DNA of 41,839 nucleotides from Bacteroidota bacterium (GCA_023387375.1 JAEWIE010000028.1:1-41839); one strand, 5' to 3'; counted from the first letter of the stretch, positions 17,222 to 25,344 are shown. Notes: generated by a model from the letters alone, not told the origin. Translations and numbers: made by a program.

Positions 17222-17252
17222 TCTTATTTGGTATATTTGTATTCAAATAAGA
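17222..17252 (+). promoter_or_regulatory. Promoter of the ATPase gene inside an operator-like inverted repeat
   Basis: TCTTATTTG (17222-17230) and CAAATAAGA (17244-17252) are perfect 9-bp inverted arms. The 13-bp spacer contains the -7 element TATATTTG (17232-17239), and the expected transcript start falls in the right arm. The ATG is 19 bp past the -7 element. A dimeric repressor bound here would block initiation. No regulator gene is adjacent. Confidence 0.6.
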
Positions 17253-17258
17253 AGTTTT

Positions 17259-18716
17259 ATGGCAAATACAGGTCTTATTCCTACCGAAAAAATTATTGAA
17301 AGGCTGCAGTATGAAAATCCATGGTGGCTCAACCAGAGCATTCCGGACTATTTTGCGGCAATGAATCGAAGGCTGTACTTTGAATTATTCTATCCGTTCG
17401 TGACAGAGAAAGACATTAAAAGAGCGGTCGTTCTTATGGGGCCACGCCGTGTCGGCAAAACCGTCATGATGTTCCATACAATCAGCCAACTTCTAAAGGA
17501 TGGAGTTGACGCCCAGAAAATATTTTTTGTAGGAATCGACAGCCCTATTTATATCCACCGTTCGTTACAAGACATTGTGAATTTCTGTATGGAAGCCGTA
17601 AAACTTGAGAGTTTGGACGGCTGCTACATTTTTTTCGACGAAATCCAGTATTTGAAAGATTGGGAAAGGCATTTAAAAGTATTGGTTGACACCTATCCAA
17701 ATACCAAATTCATTGTGTCTGGCTCGGCAGCAGCCGCTCTTCGCTGGCACTCAACAGAAAGTGGAGCAGGGCGTTTTACCGATTTTTTACTTCCTCCACT
17801 CACGTTTCAAGAATATTTGCATCTTAAAAATCAAAACCATCTTCTCGTCCAATCTGAAATTGAATACGGCGAAATCAATGTACCCTATTTCATTGCACAC
17901 AACACGAAGGCACTTAACAAAGAATTTCTACATTATATTAATTTTGGAGGTTATCCAGAAGTGGTGCTTTCTGAAAAAATTCAAAGCGATATGGGAAGGT
18001 TTGTGAAAAGTGATATTGTAGACAAAGTTTTACTTCGCGATTTGCCAAGCTTATACGGAATTCGAGATGTGCAGGAACTCAACCGATTCTTTACTTATAT
18101 TGCTTACAACACGGGAATGGAATTCACGCTAGAGAATATGTCTAGTGATAGCGGAATTGGCAAGGAGATTATCAAAAAGTATCTAGAATACCTCGAATCT
18201 GCTTTTCTGATTAAGGTTTTAAACAAGGTAGACGTAAATGCAAAACGACTTAAAAGAATTACCAGTTTCAAAATTTACCTCACCAACTCATCTTTACGGA
18301 CGGCCCTTTTTTCGCCGATTACAGAGAGTGATGCAGAAATAGGAAATATGGTGGAAACTGCCATTCTCTCCCAATGGATGCACCGAGGAAGTATCGACTT
18401 AAATTATGCCCGATGGAAAAATAATAAATTTGAAGGAGAGGTCGATTTAGTTTTAGTTGACAATAAGCATTTCAAACCCGTTTGGGCGGTTGAAATAAAA
18501 TGGAGCGACCGCTATTTTGCAAAACCTGCCGAATTAAAAAGTTTACTAAAATTTACCGAAATTCATAATTTTGATAAAGCCGTAGTAACTACGATCGAAA
18601 AATTAGGTAAAATCAACTATAAAGACAAGGCACTTTCTTTTATTCCATCGTCCATTTATGCCTATAATATTGGGGTCAATACATTGACAAAGAAAAGAAA
18701 TGAATCGCCAGTCTAA
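17259..18716 (+). CDS. AAA_14/DUF4143 ATPase with a nuclease-like C-terminus
   Basis: A 485-residue P-loop ATPase of the type that pairs an AAA_14 domain with DUF4143. Walker A is GPRRVGKT (61-68), Walker B IFFDEIQ (124-130), followed by the FIVSGSAAA sensor strand (151-159) and GRFTDFLLPPLTFQEYL (171-187), a block typical of this family. The C-terminal region holds EVD (394-396) and VEIK (411-414), spaced like the D...ExK metal site of PD-(D/E)xK nucleases, which DUF4143 proteins resemble. The biological role of the family is not established; members are patchily distributed and often stand alone. This gene is solitary, with long AT-rich flanks and a repeat-rich promoter, consistent with an acquired gene. 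Confidence 0.85.
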   Translation: MANTGLIPTEKIIERLQYENPWWLNQSIPDYFAAMNRRLYFELFYPFVTEKDIKRAVVLMGPRRVGKTVMMFHTISQLLKDGVDAQKIFFVGIDSPIYIHRSLQDIVNFCMEAVKLESLDGCYIFFDEIQYLKDWERHLKVLVDTYPNTKFIVSGSAAAALRWHSTESGAGRFTDFLLPPLTFQEYLHLKNQNHLLVQSEIEYGEINVPYFIAHNTKALNKEFLHYINFGGYPEVVLSEKIQSDMGRFVKSDIVDKVLLRDLPSLYGIRDVQELNRFFTYIAYNTGMEFTLENMSSDSGIGKEIIKKYLEYLESAFLIKVLNKVDVNAKRLKRITSFKIYLTNSSLRTALFSPITESDAEIGNMVETAILSQWMHRGSIDLNYARWKNNKFEGEVDLVLVDNKHFKPVWAVEIKWSDRYFAKPAELKSLLKFTEIHNFDKAVVTTIEKLGKINYKDKALSFIPSSIYAYNIGVNTLTKKRNESPV

Positions 18717-18972
18717 CGAAAAATTGCAAAGCGCTTGTTTCAAATGCTAACTATTTTGCAATTCTTACCTCAAATCAGATCCGCCACAATAATATTAACT
18801 TGCTTGTTGCCTCTTCAAGGTCCTACATAAACCTATATGAGGATCTGTTTTTCGGAGAATTTAACATTGCTACTAGAAATACCATTAGATTAACCCTCAT
18901 TTTAATTTGGGAGACATGCGCAGTTCCAATTTTATGGACATGATTTCTATTTCTCGTTTAGATCCCATTTTA

Positions 18973-19398
18973 TTATCCTTTCACCTCATAGGTGCCGTCC
19001 TCTAACCATTGCAATATTTCTCTTAGAGGAATTCCAAAATATCCAGCTTTCTTTTCATCAAAAGCACTTTTCCAACGAACATAACCCTGTTCATATGCAG
19101 GAAGGTCCGCATGTTCAGTTTCTAACTTTGTTATGCTGTTTTTTAGAGCTTCTTCGCTCACCGGCAAATGCATCACTTCCTCTAAAAGGCCCTTTGGATA
19201 CTTAGGATTCTTGATTTTTACGCGGGACACGGCAATATGTACAATTTTTCCAATTTCTTCGTAATTTTCAATTTTTGCGATTTTTACCCTAGAATTTTCT
19301 TCATGGGGACGCGTTTGATATTGCCACTCTTGCCCTACTTTGAATGGCGCTTGAATATTATTTTTGTCAGATTTACCAAATAAGCCAAATAAACTCAT
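18973..19398 (-). CDS. Hypothetical protein, 141 residues
   Basis: I do not recognise a named domain. The sequence begins MSLFGLFGKSDKN, then GQEWQYQTRPHEE, IGKIVHIAVSRVKIKNP and a C-terminal GIPLREILQWLEDG. It has no signal peptide or membrane segment and is rich in charged residues, so a soluble cytoplasmic protein is likely. The pattern of alternating strands up to residue 65 suggests a small beta fold followed by helices. The ATG at 19398 lies 27 bp after a minus-strand TAGCTTTG element. I have a faint memory of similar short proteins in Chryseobacterium relatives, without function. Being in frame with a promoter and having normal composition argues that it is real. Confidence 0.7.
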   Translation of the reverse strand: MSLFGLFGKSDKNNIQAPFKVGQEWQYQTRPHEENSRVKIAKIENYEEIGKIVHIAVSRVKIKNPKYPKGLLEEVMHLPVSEEALKNSITKLETEHADLPAYEQGYVRWKSAFDEKKAGYFGIPLREILQWLEDGTYEVKG

Positions 19399-19424
19399 AC
19401 TATATTTTTACGAACTAGATTTAC

Positions 19425-19432
19425 CAAAGCTA
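19425..19432 (-). promoter_or_regulatory. Promoter -7 element for the 141-residue hypothetical gene
   Basis: Minus strand TAGCTTTG matches TAnnTTTG exactly, 27 bp before the ATG. Confidence 0.5.
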
Positions 19433-19658
19433 AGTGGATTACTTCGTATTTGAAATAGCTACATATAGTTATTTTCAAGAAATAAAAGTGAATTTCGCTT
19501 GGGCGGCAAAGCAGGCTCGTTCAATACACCCGTAATTCTATCAATCCTTCGCAAAAGATACTCTTCACGCAAATGACAAGTCATTTCACGACTCTTAAGT
19601 CCAAAAAATGAGATCTATCTCCCCAGTGTCTCTTTTTTCGAATTCCAATTAAATTCTC

Positions 19659-19666
19659 TAAATTTG
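19659..19666 (+). promoter_or_regulatory. Promoter -7 element for DUF3822-rsmD
   Basis: TAAATTTG is an exact consensus match followed by GC, 14 bp before the ATG at 19680. Confidence 0.55.
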
Positions 19667-19679
19667 CGCCTAAATAACG

Positions 19680-20402
19680 ATGAAACAACTCCGATTACTT
19701 GTCTCTAAAGACTATTTACTTTACCAAGTTGCCAATGCGAAAAGCGTCTTGGAAGAAAAAGAACTGATTTTAGATCTGGAGCAAGAGCAGCATTCATTTT
19801 TGACCCCTATTACGGAACTACTTAAAAATTCGTTCGATAAGATAGAGGTTTATTCTGCCTTTAATCATTTCACAATGATGCCTGAGGGGTTTTCAGAGCA
19901 CGAATTGGGACTGGATCTTCTTTCCCTCAATGCATCTATTGAGAAAGACAAAGAAGAACTCATGTTAGCGGTGAATAAAAAACACGCCGTTCAGTTCTAC
20001 TATACCTTTCCAAAGGATCTTTACCAGATACTTAAGCAAAGTAAGCAAAGTAATCAGAGTACAAAATTCAATTTCTCAGGCGAAAAGTTTTTAAGTAAGA
20101 TCACGGTTAAAAAACCAAAAGAGGTTCACATTAATTTGTATCAGAACCAATGTGAGTTCTTTGCATTTGCGAATAAAAAAGTAGTACTCTACAACCATTT
20201 AGACTTACAATCCGAAGTGGATTTTCTTTATTTCATCCTTTTCACGTTAAGCAAGATCGATTTCTCACTTAGAGAAACGAGATTTCACATTTACGGCGAA
20301 ACCGCGCAGAACGAAACATTTATATCGGAACTAAATAAATTTGCGAGCCACCTTAAAATTCCATTCGACAATTTGCCGAAAAAGAATTTCATTTTAAATT
20401 AG
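19680..20402 (+). CDS. DUF3822 family protein
   Basis: A 240-residue soluble protein matching the DUF3822 family, which I know as a Bacteroidetes protein encoded directly upstream of rsmD. Features include the N-terminal RLLVSKDYLLYQVAN segment, a central region predicted as mixed alpha/beta, VHINLYQNQCEFFAFANKK, and FLYFILFTLSKI. The fold may be actin-like (ASKHA), which is inference from strand order. No catalytic motif is visible and the function is unknown. rsmD follows after 17 bp; with the single promoter upstream the two form an operon, hinting at a link to ribosome assembly. Confidence 0.82.
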   Translation: MKQLRLLVSKDYLLYQVANAKSVLEEKELILDLEQEQHSFLTPITELLKNSFDKIEVYSAFNHFTMMPEGFSEHELGLDLLSLNASIEKDKEELMLAVNKKHAVQFYYTFPKDLYQILKQSKQSNQSTKFNFSGEKFLSKITVKKPKEVHINLYQNQCEFFAFANKKVVLYNHLDLQSEVDFLYFILFTLSKIDFSLRETRFHIYGETAQNETFISELNKFASHLKIPFDNLPKKNFILN

Positions 20403-20419
20403 ACCCAAGAACTCAGACG

Positions 20420-21022
20420 ATGTTTAGAATTATATCAGGTAGATGGAAAGGCAAACGAATTGCTGCTCCCAAACATTTCGAGGTGCGTCCGACCACGGAT
20501 TTCGCAAAGGAAGCGCTGTTTAGCATTCTAGAACACCGTCATGACATCGAGTTTCTAACCGTGCTTGATCTATTTGCAGGAATCGGATCAATCTCTCTTG
20601 AATTTGCCTCTAGGGATTGCAAAGACATCACTGCGGTTGAAATGAACCCTAAGCATTGCGCGTTTATTAATGCGACTGCTGCAGACTTAGACATGGCTTT
20701 GCAAATTAACGTTCAACGTGCCGATGTCTACGAATACCTAAAGAAGAACCGTAGCAAAAAGCAGTTTGATTTGGTTTTTTGTGACGCGCCATTTGAATCC
20801 ACCGATGAGGCTCACTACCAAAAACTAATCGACCTCGTTTTAAATGGAGATTTTCTTAAACCTGGTGGAACCTTTGTTTTAGAGCATACAACGCGCCTAA
20901 AACTTAGGCATCCTGCAATTCTTGAAAATAGAAAGTATGGAAATATCACCTTCTCCTTCCTTCAAAAGCCTGAAACAGAAGTAGAATCAGACGCGTTAGA
21001 GACGCCGGTTATAGAGGCCTAA
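20420..21022 (+). CDS. rsmD: 16S rRNA (guanine(966)-N2)-methyltransferase RsmD
   Basis: RsmD methylates G966 of 16S rRNA in the small ribosomal subunit. The 200-residue protein begins MFRIISGRWKGKRI, has RPTTDFAKEALFSIL (23-37) and the SAM-binding DLFAGIGS (50-57), all typical. The catalytic motif, usually (D/N)PPY or DPPF, reads DAPF (122-125): the first Pro is Ala, which is unusual. The enzyme may still work because the aromatic residue and second Pro remain. Its 3' end overlaps the convergent murI gene by 14 bp with no terminator between them. Confidence 0.92.
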   Translation: MFRIISGRWKGKRIAAPKHFEVRPTTDFAKEALFSILEHRHDIEFLTVLDLFAGIGSISLEFASRDCKDITAVEMNPKHCAFINATAADLDMALQINVQRADVYEYLKKNRSKKQFDLVFCDAPFESTDEAHYQKLIDLVLNGDFLKPGGTFVLEHTTRLKLRHPAILENRKYGNITFSFLQKPETEVESDALETPVIEA

Positions 21023-21839
21023 ATTCTAAAGGAATCGCTTTTCCAAAAATCTTTTTTGAAATCTTTTCAAAGTTTTTCGTTACGTCTGAGACGTAGAAAT
21101 GATACTCCGCATTTGGGTTTTCACTTTGCAGCAGACCGCTTGATTCAAGGATGAATTTCAATTGACCTACCACAATACTTGGAGAATCGATAATTCGTAC
21201 GCGGTTGCCATAAAACTGTTTAATCTCATCGATTAGCAAAGGATAATGTGTACATCCTAAGATCAAAGTTTCAATGTTTTTAAGCTTATTGTGACTTAAA
21301 TAATTGTAAATAATGGCACTTGTGATGGGATGATTACGAAAACCTTCCTCAATGGCAGGTACTAAGAGTGGAGTTGCAAGTTCATCCACATGAATGAATT
21401 TGTTATGCTTACGAATGCTTTTTCTATAGAGACCAGAGTTCACTGTCGCTTTGGTTGCAATCACACCTACATTGGTATGGATCTCAAAAGCTACCTTTTC
21501 TGCCACAGGACTAATCACATCAATAACGGGGACTCTTCCATCCACAAGTTCTTTGATTTCTTTTAGCGCATTCGCGGTTGCCGTATTGCACGCAACTACG
21601 ATCGCTTTGCAACCCTGGTCTAGTAAAAATTGAGTAATTCGGCGGCAATAGCCTTGAATCGCCTCAGGAGATTTATCCCCGTAAGGCAAATGCTTTGTAT
21701 CGCCGTAATAAATAAAATTTTCCTTGGGAAGAACTTTACGAATTTCTCTGGCGACGGTCAGTCCTCCTACACCCGAATCAAATATTCCAATAGGCATATC
21801 TGCACGAAGAGAAGAGTAATCTGGTTTTTTTATTTTCAA
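21009..21839 (-). CDS. murI: Glutamate racemase
   Basis: MurI interconverts L- and D-glutamate, supplying D-glutamate for peptidoglycan. Both catalytic cysteines are present: C84 in VVACNTATANAL and C196 in LILGCTHYPLL, along with PIGIFDSGVGGLTVA near the N-terminus. I take TTG 21839 as start (M-KIKKPDYSS), giving 276 residues, because homologues carry a similar short extension before the PIGIFDSG motif. The TTG at 21860 is inside the -7 element and is excluded; ATG 21797 is possible but would drop the conserved extension. The gene lies downstream of hemW with a separate promoter. Confidence 0.93.
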   Translation of the reverse strand: MKIKKPDYSSLRADMPIGIFDSGVGGLTVAREIRKVLPKENFIYYGDTKHLPYGDKSPEAIQGYCRRITQFLLDQGCKAIVVACNTATANALKEIKELVDGRVPVIDVISPVAEKVAFEIHTNVGVIATKATVNSGLYRKSIRKHNKFIHVDELATPLLVPAIEEGFRNHPITSAIIYNYLSHNKLKNIETLILGCTHYPLLIDEIKQFYGNRVRIIDSPSIVVGQLKFILESSGLLQSENPNAEYHFYVSDVTKNFEKISKKIFGKAIPLEFRPL

Positions 21840-21857
21840 AGCGATAAAAATTTGTTG

Positions 21858-21865
21858 CAAAAATA
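21858..21865 (-). promoter_or_regulatory. Promoter -7 element for murI
   Basis: Minus strand TATTTTTG is an exact TAnnTTTG match; the expected transcript start is about 12 nt before the TTG at 21839. Confidence 0.6.
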
Positions 21866-21908
21866 CAAATATTATTTCTCGTATCGATTTCCTTACCGAG
21901 CCACAAGT

Positions 21909-23033
21909 CTAGATTTTGAACAAATCGGAAGCAATCCCGTCTGCCATAAACCAATGCTCCGAAGGAATCACAAGACGACTCCCTTCCATCTTCAAATAAC
22001 CGTTGTCAATTTTCGGAGTCAGCTCATTTCCAAAATGAGCAAGAATTTCGGAGGAAAATTCAGATTGAAGTCTTTTTAAATCCACACCTTTTCGGGTGCG
22101 AAGTCCAATCATTAGCATTTCATTGTAACGGTCCTTTTCTTTAAGAATTTCCTCTTCAATGGGAAGCTCTCCTTTTTGAAGGGACTGAATGTATTTTGTA
22201 TTGTTTGAAACGCTCCAACTTCTTTTGGATTTCCCGTCATAGGAATGCGCTGAGGGTCCAATTCCAAGGTAAGGAGAATAATTCCAATAGGAGGAATTGT
22301 GTCTTGATTCTTTTCCAGGCACAGCAAAATTTGAAATTTCATAGTGACTAAGTCCTTGCGTTTTTAGAAATTGAGACATCCAATGAAACTGGTCGTTTTG
22401 AAGGGCTTGACTTGGTGGAGGAACGATTTTCTCTTGGACCCAATGACTTAAAGTCGTCTTCGGCTCCACTGTGAGGGCATACGCAGAGATATGAGGAATC
22501 TCAAGCGACATGGCAATTCGAAGATTCTCTTGCCAGATCTCCATATTGGAGGTCATGGCTCCGTATATGAGGTCAATCGAAAGATTTTCAAATCCAAAGT
22601 CCTGACTTCTCTTAATGGAATCGACAGCTTCCGAGGCGGTGTGCGCCCTATTCATCAGAATCAGATCGTCCTTGAAAAAACTTTGAGTTCCGATCGAAAG
22701 TCTATTAATCGGTGTTTTTGAAAGCGCTTGTAGTTTTGCTGCACACAAATCGTCGGGATTTGCCTCTAAAGTAATTTCAATATCCTCCTGCCAATCAAAA
22801 TAACGCTGCGTCTTTTCGAGAAGTGCCCAAATTTCATCTACTTCCAACAAAGAGGGTGTACCCCCTCCAAAATAAATAGAAGAAAGAGGCTTTTTCTCAA
22901 GTTCGCCTTCACGCAGTGAAAGCTCCTTGTGGAGCGCAAGTAAGAGGTCCTGTTTCTGATTTAAAGAAGTGGAAAAATGAAAATTGCAATAGCTGCATTT
23001 CTGTTTGCAAAAAGGAATGTGGAAGTAAATCAT
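21909..23033 (-). CDS. hemW: Radical SAM heme chaperone HemW
   Basis: HemW resembles the oxygen-independent coproporphyrinogen oxidase HemN but acts as a heme chaperone. The 374-residue protein starts MIYFHIPFCKQKCSYCNF, with the radical SAM cluster cysteines C9, C13 and C16. The CxxxCxxC is followed by Asn-Phe, not by the extra Cys of true HemN. IYFGGGTPSLL (about 54-64) binds SAM, and the C-terminal HemN-like domain has the ARKGVDL-like TRKGVDL. It begins 9 bp after rluD on the same strand and is likely translated from the rluD message. Confidence 0.93.
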   Translation of the reverse strand: MIYFHIPFCKQKCSYCNFHFSTSLNQKQDLLLALHKELSLREGELEKKPLSSIYFGGGTPSLLEVDEIWALLEKTQRYFDWQEDIEITLEANPDDLCAAKLQALSKTPINRLSIGTQSFFKDDLILMNRAHTASEAVDSIKRSQDFGFENLSIDLIYGAMTSNMEIWQENLRIAMSLEIPHISAYALTVEPKTTLSHWVQEKIVPPPSQALQNDQFHWMSQFLKTQGLSHYEISNFAVPGKESRHNSSYWNYSPYLGIGPSAHSYDGKSKRSWSVSNNTKYIQSLQKGELPIEEEILKEKDRYNEMLMIGLRTRKGVDLKRLQSEFSSEILAHFGNELTPKIDNGYLKMEGSRLVIPSEHWFMADGIASDLFKI

Positions 23034-23042
23034 ACGTCCTAA

Positions 23043-24125
23043 TTAATTATGCTCTAGATACGTCCTCCATTTGTCTAGTGCCTCCTGCATATCCTGAGGC
23101 ATTGGACTTTCAAAAAACATAGGCTCTTTGGTGGTAGGGTGAATAAATCCAAGTGTATGGGCATGCAGTGCTTGACGCGGAAGCACTTCAAATACATTTT
23201 TAATAAACTGCTTGTATTTCGGTAAATTTACGCCTCTTAGGGCTACATTTCCTTCATATCTTTCGTCATTAAAAAGCGTATGACCAATGTACTTAAAATG
23301 CGCTCTAATTTGATGCGTCCGTCCAGTTTCGAGGCGACATTCGACCCAAGTCATATGACGAAATCTCTCTTTTACCTTGTAATGAGTCACGGCATGTTTC
23401 CCGCTACTTCCATCTGGGAAAACGGCCATCTGCATGCGATTCTTCTCATGCCGACCAATGTTTCCTTCGATCGTGCCTTCATCCTCTACTAGGTTTCCCC
23501 AGACAAAGGCCCAATAAAGACGTTTTGTTTTTCGTTCAAAAAACTGCTTCGCTAGGAAGCTTAAGGCATATTCTGATTTTGCGATGACCAGCAGTCCTGA
23601 GGTATCCTTATCAATTCGATGCACTAGACCCACGCGGTCTAAATCGCTTTTCTCATTGTTCTTCTCAAAATGAAATGCCAGCGCATTTACTAGAGTTCCG
23701 TCCCAATTCCCATGGCCAGGATGTACCACCATCCCTGGAGGTTTATCGACAACCAATACGTCCGAATCTTCGTATACAATATTCAAAGGAATATCCTGAG
23801 GAACAATTACATTTTCTCTAGGAGGACGCGTTAATAAAACAGAAATCTCATCACCGGGCTTGACCTTGTAGTTTTGTTTCACGGGCGTACCGTTCACAAC
23901 CACATTGCCTGCTCTACAGGTCTGCGAGAGTTTGTTTCTTGAGGAATTTTGGCGGAAAATAAGTAAATACTTGTCTATGCGAAGTGGCACCTGCCCAGGG
24001 TCTACCTTGAGGCGCAAATGTTCATACAGTGCTGCTGTTTCCTCCTGTTCTTCCTGAGAATCTTCGATTTGCTCAAAGTCTAATTCAGAATCTTGATCTT
24101 CTATTTCGTTATAATTCTCACTCAT
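23043..24125 (-). CDS. rluD: RluD-like 23S rRNA pseudouridine synthase
   Basis: A 360-residue RluA-family enzyme. An acidic, flexible N-terminal 30 residues precedes an S4 RNA-binding domain (about 45-100), then the catalytic domain with HRIDKDTSGLLV (169-180), where D172 is the nucleophile, and ETGRTHQIRAH further on. The architecture fits RluD, which modifies uridines in helix 69 of 23S rRNA; RluC is the alternative. The acidic extension is longer than in E. coli RluD. It lies between a PASTA-protein gene and hemW on the same strand. No TAnnTTTG element sits directly upstream, so it may depend on readthrough past the hairpin at 24137-24165. Confidence 0.9.
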   Translation of the reverse strand: MSENYNEIEDQDSELDFEQIEDSQEEQEETAALYEHLRLKVDPGQVPLRIDKYLLIFRQNSSRNKLSQTCRAGNVVVNGTPVKQNYKVKPGDEISVLLTRPPRENVIVPQDIPLNIVYEDSDVLVVDKPPGMVVHPGHGNWDGTLVNALAFHFEKNNEKSDLDRVGLVHRIDKDTSGLLVIAKSEYALSFLAKQFFERKTKRLYWAFVWGNLVEDEGTIEGNIGRHEKNRMQMAVFPDGSSGKHAVTHYKVKERFRHMTWVECRLETGRTHQIRAHFKYIGHTLFNDERYEGNVALRGVNLPKYKQFIKNVFEVLPRQALHAHTLGFIHPTTKEPMFFESPMPQDMQEALDKWRTYLEHN

Positions 24126-24136
24126 CCTCTATTGAA

Positions 24137-24165
24137 AATAGCTTCATGCAAAGGCTGAAGCTATT
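24137..24165 (-). terminator. Hairpin between the PASTA gene and rluD, possible terminator or attenuator
   Basis: AATAGCTTCA and TGAAGCTATT (24137-24146, 24156-24165) are perfect 10-bp arms. In the minus direction only four T follow before the rluD ATG, so termination may be partial. In the plus direction GTATTTTT follows, but no plus-strand gene is there. Confidence 0.5.
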
Positions 24166-24193
24166 GTATTTTTATGATTTGAATTCCTAAAAG

Positions 24194-25213
24194 TTACTCC
24201 ACAATTACTTTTCTAGCCTTTGGCTTGGGTTCTTCTTTCGTTTCTGAAGTTTTAGGAGTCGTTGATTTTTCAGTCGTTACTTTTGGTGTTTTTGCAGGTT
24301 CCGTCGGTTTTGATTTTGGCGTAGGATCCGGTTGTGGCGCTGTAGGAGTTCTTGAGGCAGGCTCTATCGGATCCGAATTGTCTTCCCATTCAATAGGAGC
24401 CGGCGCCCTTTCAATCTGCATTCTATAAATGGAATTAAGCTGCTGAATTTTCCCCATCATTTGGGCAGGAATTTTCTTACTAGCCCAAAAGTCAACCTGC
24501 ATTCCTTGGTCCCTAATGGCTCCCCCTTCAGGGTCTTGGTAATATACAATATCCGATTGATCTCGATTTTGGTCTTCAAAATCAATGAGTCCAATTTCAA
24601 ACAAGTTGTTTGTGATAACCGCTTTGGCTTCTTGAACGGTGAGCCCTACTAAGTTTGGTACCGTTACATTTCGTTTAGGGCCTGTACCAATGACTAAATC
24701 AATGCTGGAAAAACGAGGAAGTTTCATTCCTGGTTTCACAATCGTTCCTCCTCTTTGCATACGAATCACCGCATCTCTCTGAATATTAGGCTCGTATATT
24801 GTATCTCCGACCTGAAGCCCAATGGAGGCTAATTGTCTAAAAGCAAGACCTTTGTACTGATCTAAAATATCAGGTACTTGAACCGGTGCATAAGTCCGAG
24901 GGTTCACTTTTAAAAGAATGGCTCTTCCGCCTTTTACTCGAGAACCTGCAGCAGGATAGATTTGCAAAACCTGAAAAGGTTTAAACTTAGGATCAAATTT
25001 AAAACTATCCACTTCGTAATGAAGTCCATTGTCGTCCAGTACTTCAATCGCTTTGTGTACCGAAAGATTTACAACATTGGGAACGGGGATTTCTTCCCCA
25101 TGATTGGTGTGGACTTCAAGCCAACGAAAGGTAAGCCAAACTAAGGCTAAAAATACAATGGCAGCGAGAAGTATATTCCCTAATACCTTCCAGTGAAAAA
25201 GCGATTTAAACAT
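24194..25213 (-). CDS. PASTA-domain membrane protein
   Basis: A 339-residue protein with one N-terminal membrane segment (about residues 10-30) and three PASTA domains outside the membrane (about 41-106, 110-178, 181-246). The repeats open with VPNVVNLSV, VPDILDQYKG and VPNLVGLTV. A long Pro-, Thr- and Lys-rich tail (about 265-339) follows. PASTA domains bind peptidoglycan precursors or sense the cell wall, usually in Ser/Thr kinases or penicillin-binding proteins; neither catalytic part is present, as is common in Bacteroidetes. Its position opposite ddl, the D-Ala-D-Ala ligase gene, supports a cell-wall role, by inference. Confidence 0.88.
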   Translation of the reverse strand: MFKSLFHWKVLGNILLAAIVFLALVWLTFRWLEVHTNHGEEIPVPNVVNLSVHKAIEVLDDNGLHYEVDSFKFDPKFKPFQVLQIYPAAGSRVKGGRAILLKVNPRTYAPVQVPDILDQYKGLAFRQLASIGLQVGDTIYEPNIQRDAVIRMQRGGTIVKPGMKLPRFSSIDLVIGTGPKRNVTVPNLVGLTVQEAKAVITNNLFEIGLIDFEDQNRDQSDIVYYQDPEGGAIRDQGMQVDFWASKKIPAQMMGKIQQLNSIYRMQIERAPAPIEWEDNSDPIEPASRTPTAPQPDPTPKSKPTEPAKTPKVTTEKSTTPKTSETKEEPKPKARKVIVE

Positions 25214-25235
25214 ACAATATCCTTGTTACAGAACA

Positions 25236-25243
25236 CAAATATA
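25236..25243 (-). promoter_or_regulatory. Promoter -7 element for the PASTA gene
   Basis: Minus strand TATATTTG is an exact consensus match, 23 bp before the ATG. Confidence 0.5.
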
Positions 25244-25336
25244 ACTAATAATTTAAAAACGAGATCGGATTTTCATGCCCTCTAAGTGCAAGAACATAAT
25301 TTTTTTTCAAAAATCCGTTAGCTTAAACAAAATTGC

Positions 25337-25344
25337 TAAATTTG
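25337..25344 (+). promoter_or_regulatory. Promoter -7 element for ddl
   Basis: TAAATTTG followed by C is an exact consensus match. The leader to ATG 25369 is short and contains the small inverted repeat TTACC-CTTAA-GGTAA. Confidence 0.55.

Noticed and set aside
18714..18941. About 75 open codons on the plus strand after the ATPase gene (includes NLYEDLFFGEF)
   Set aside because: There is no start codon or promoter, no recognised family, and a frame this long can occur by chance; at most a faint gene remnant.
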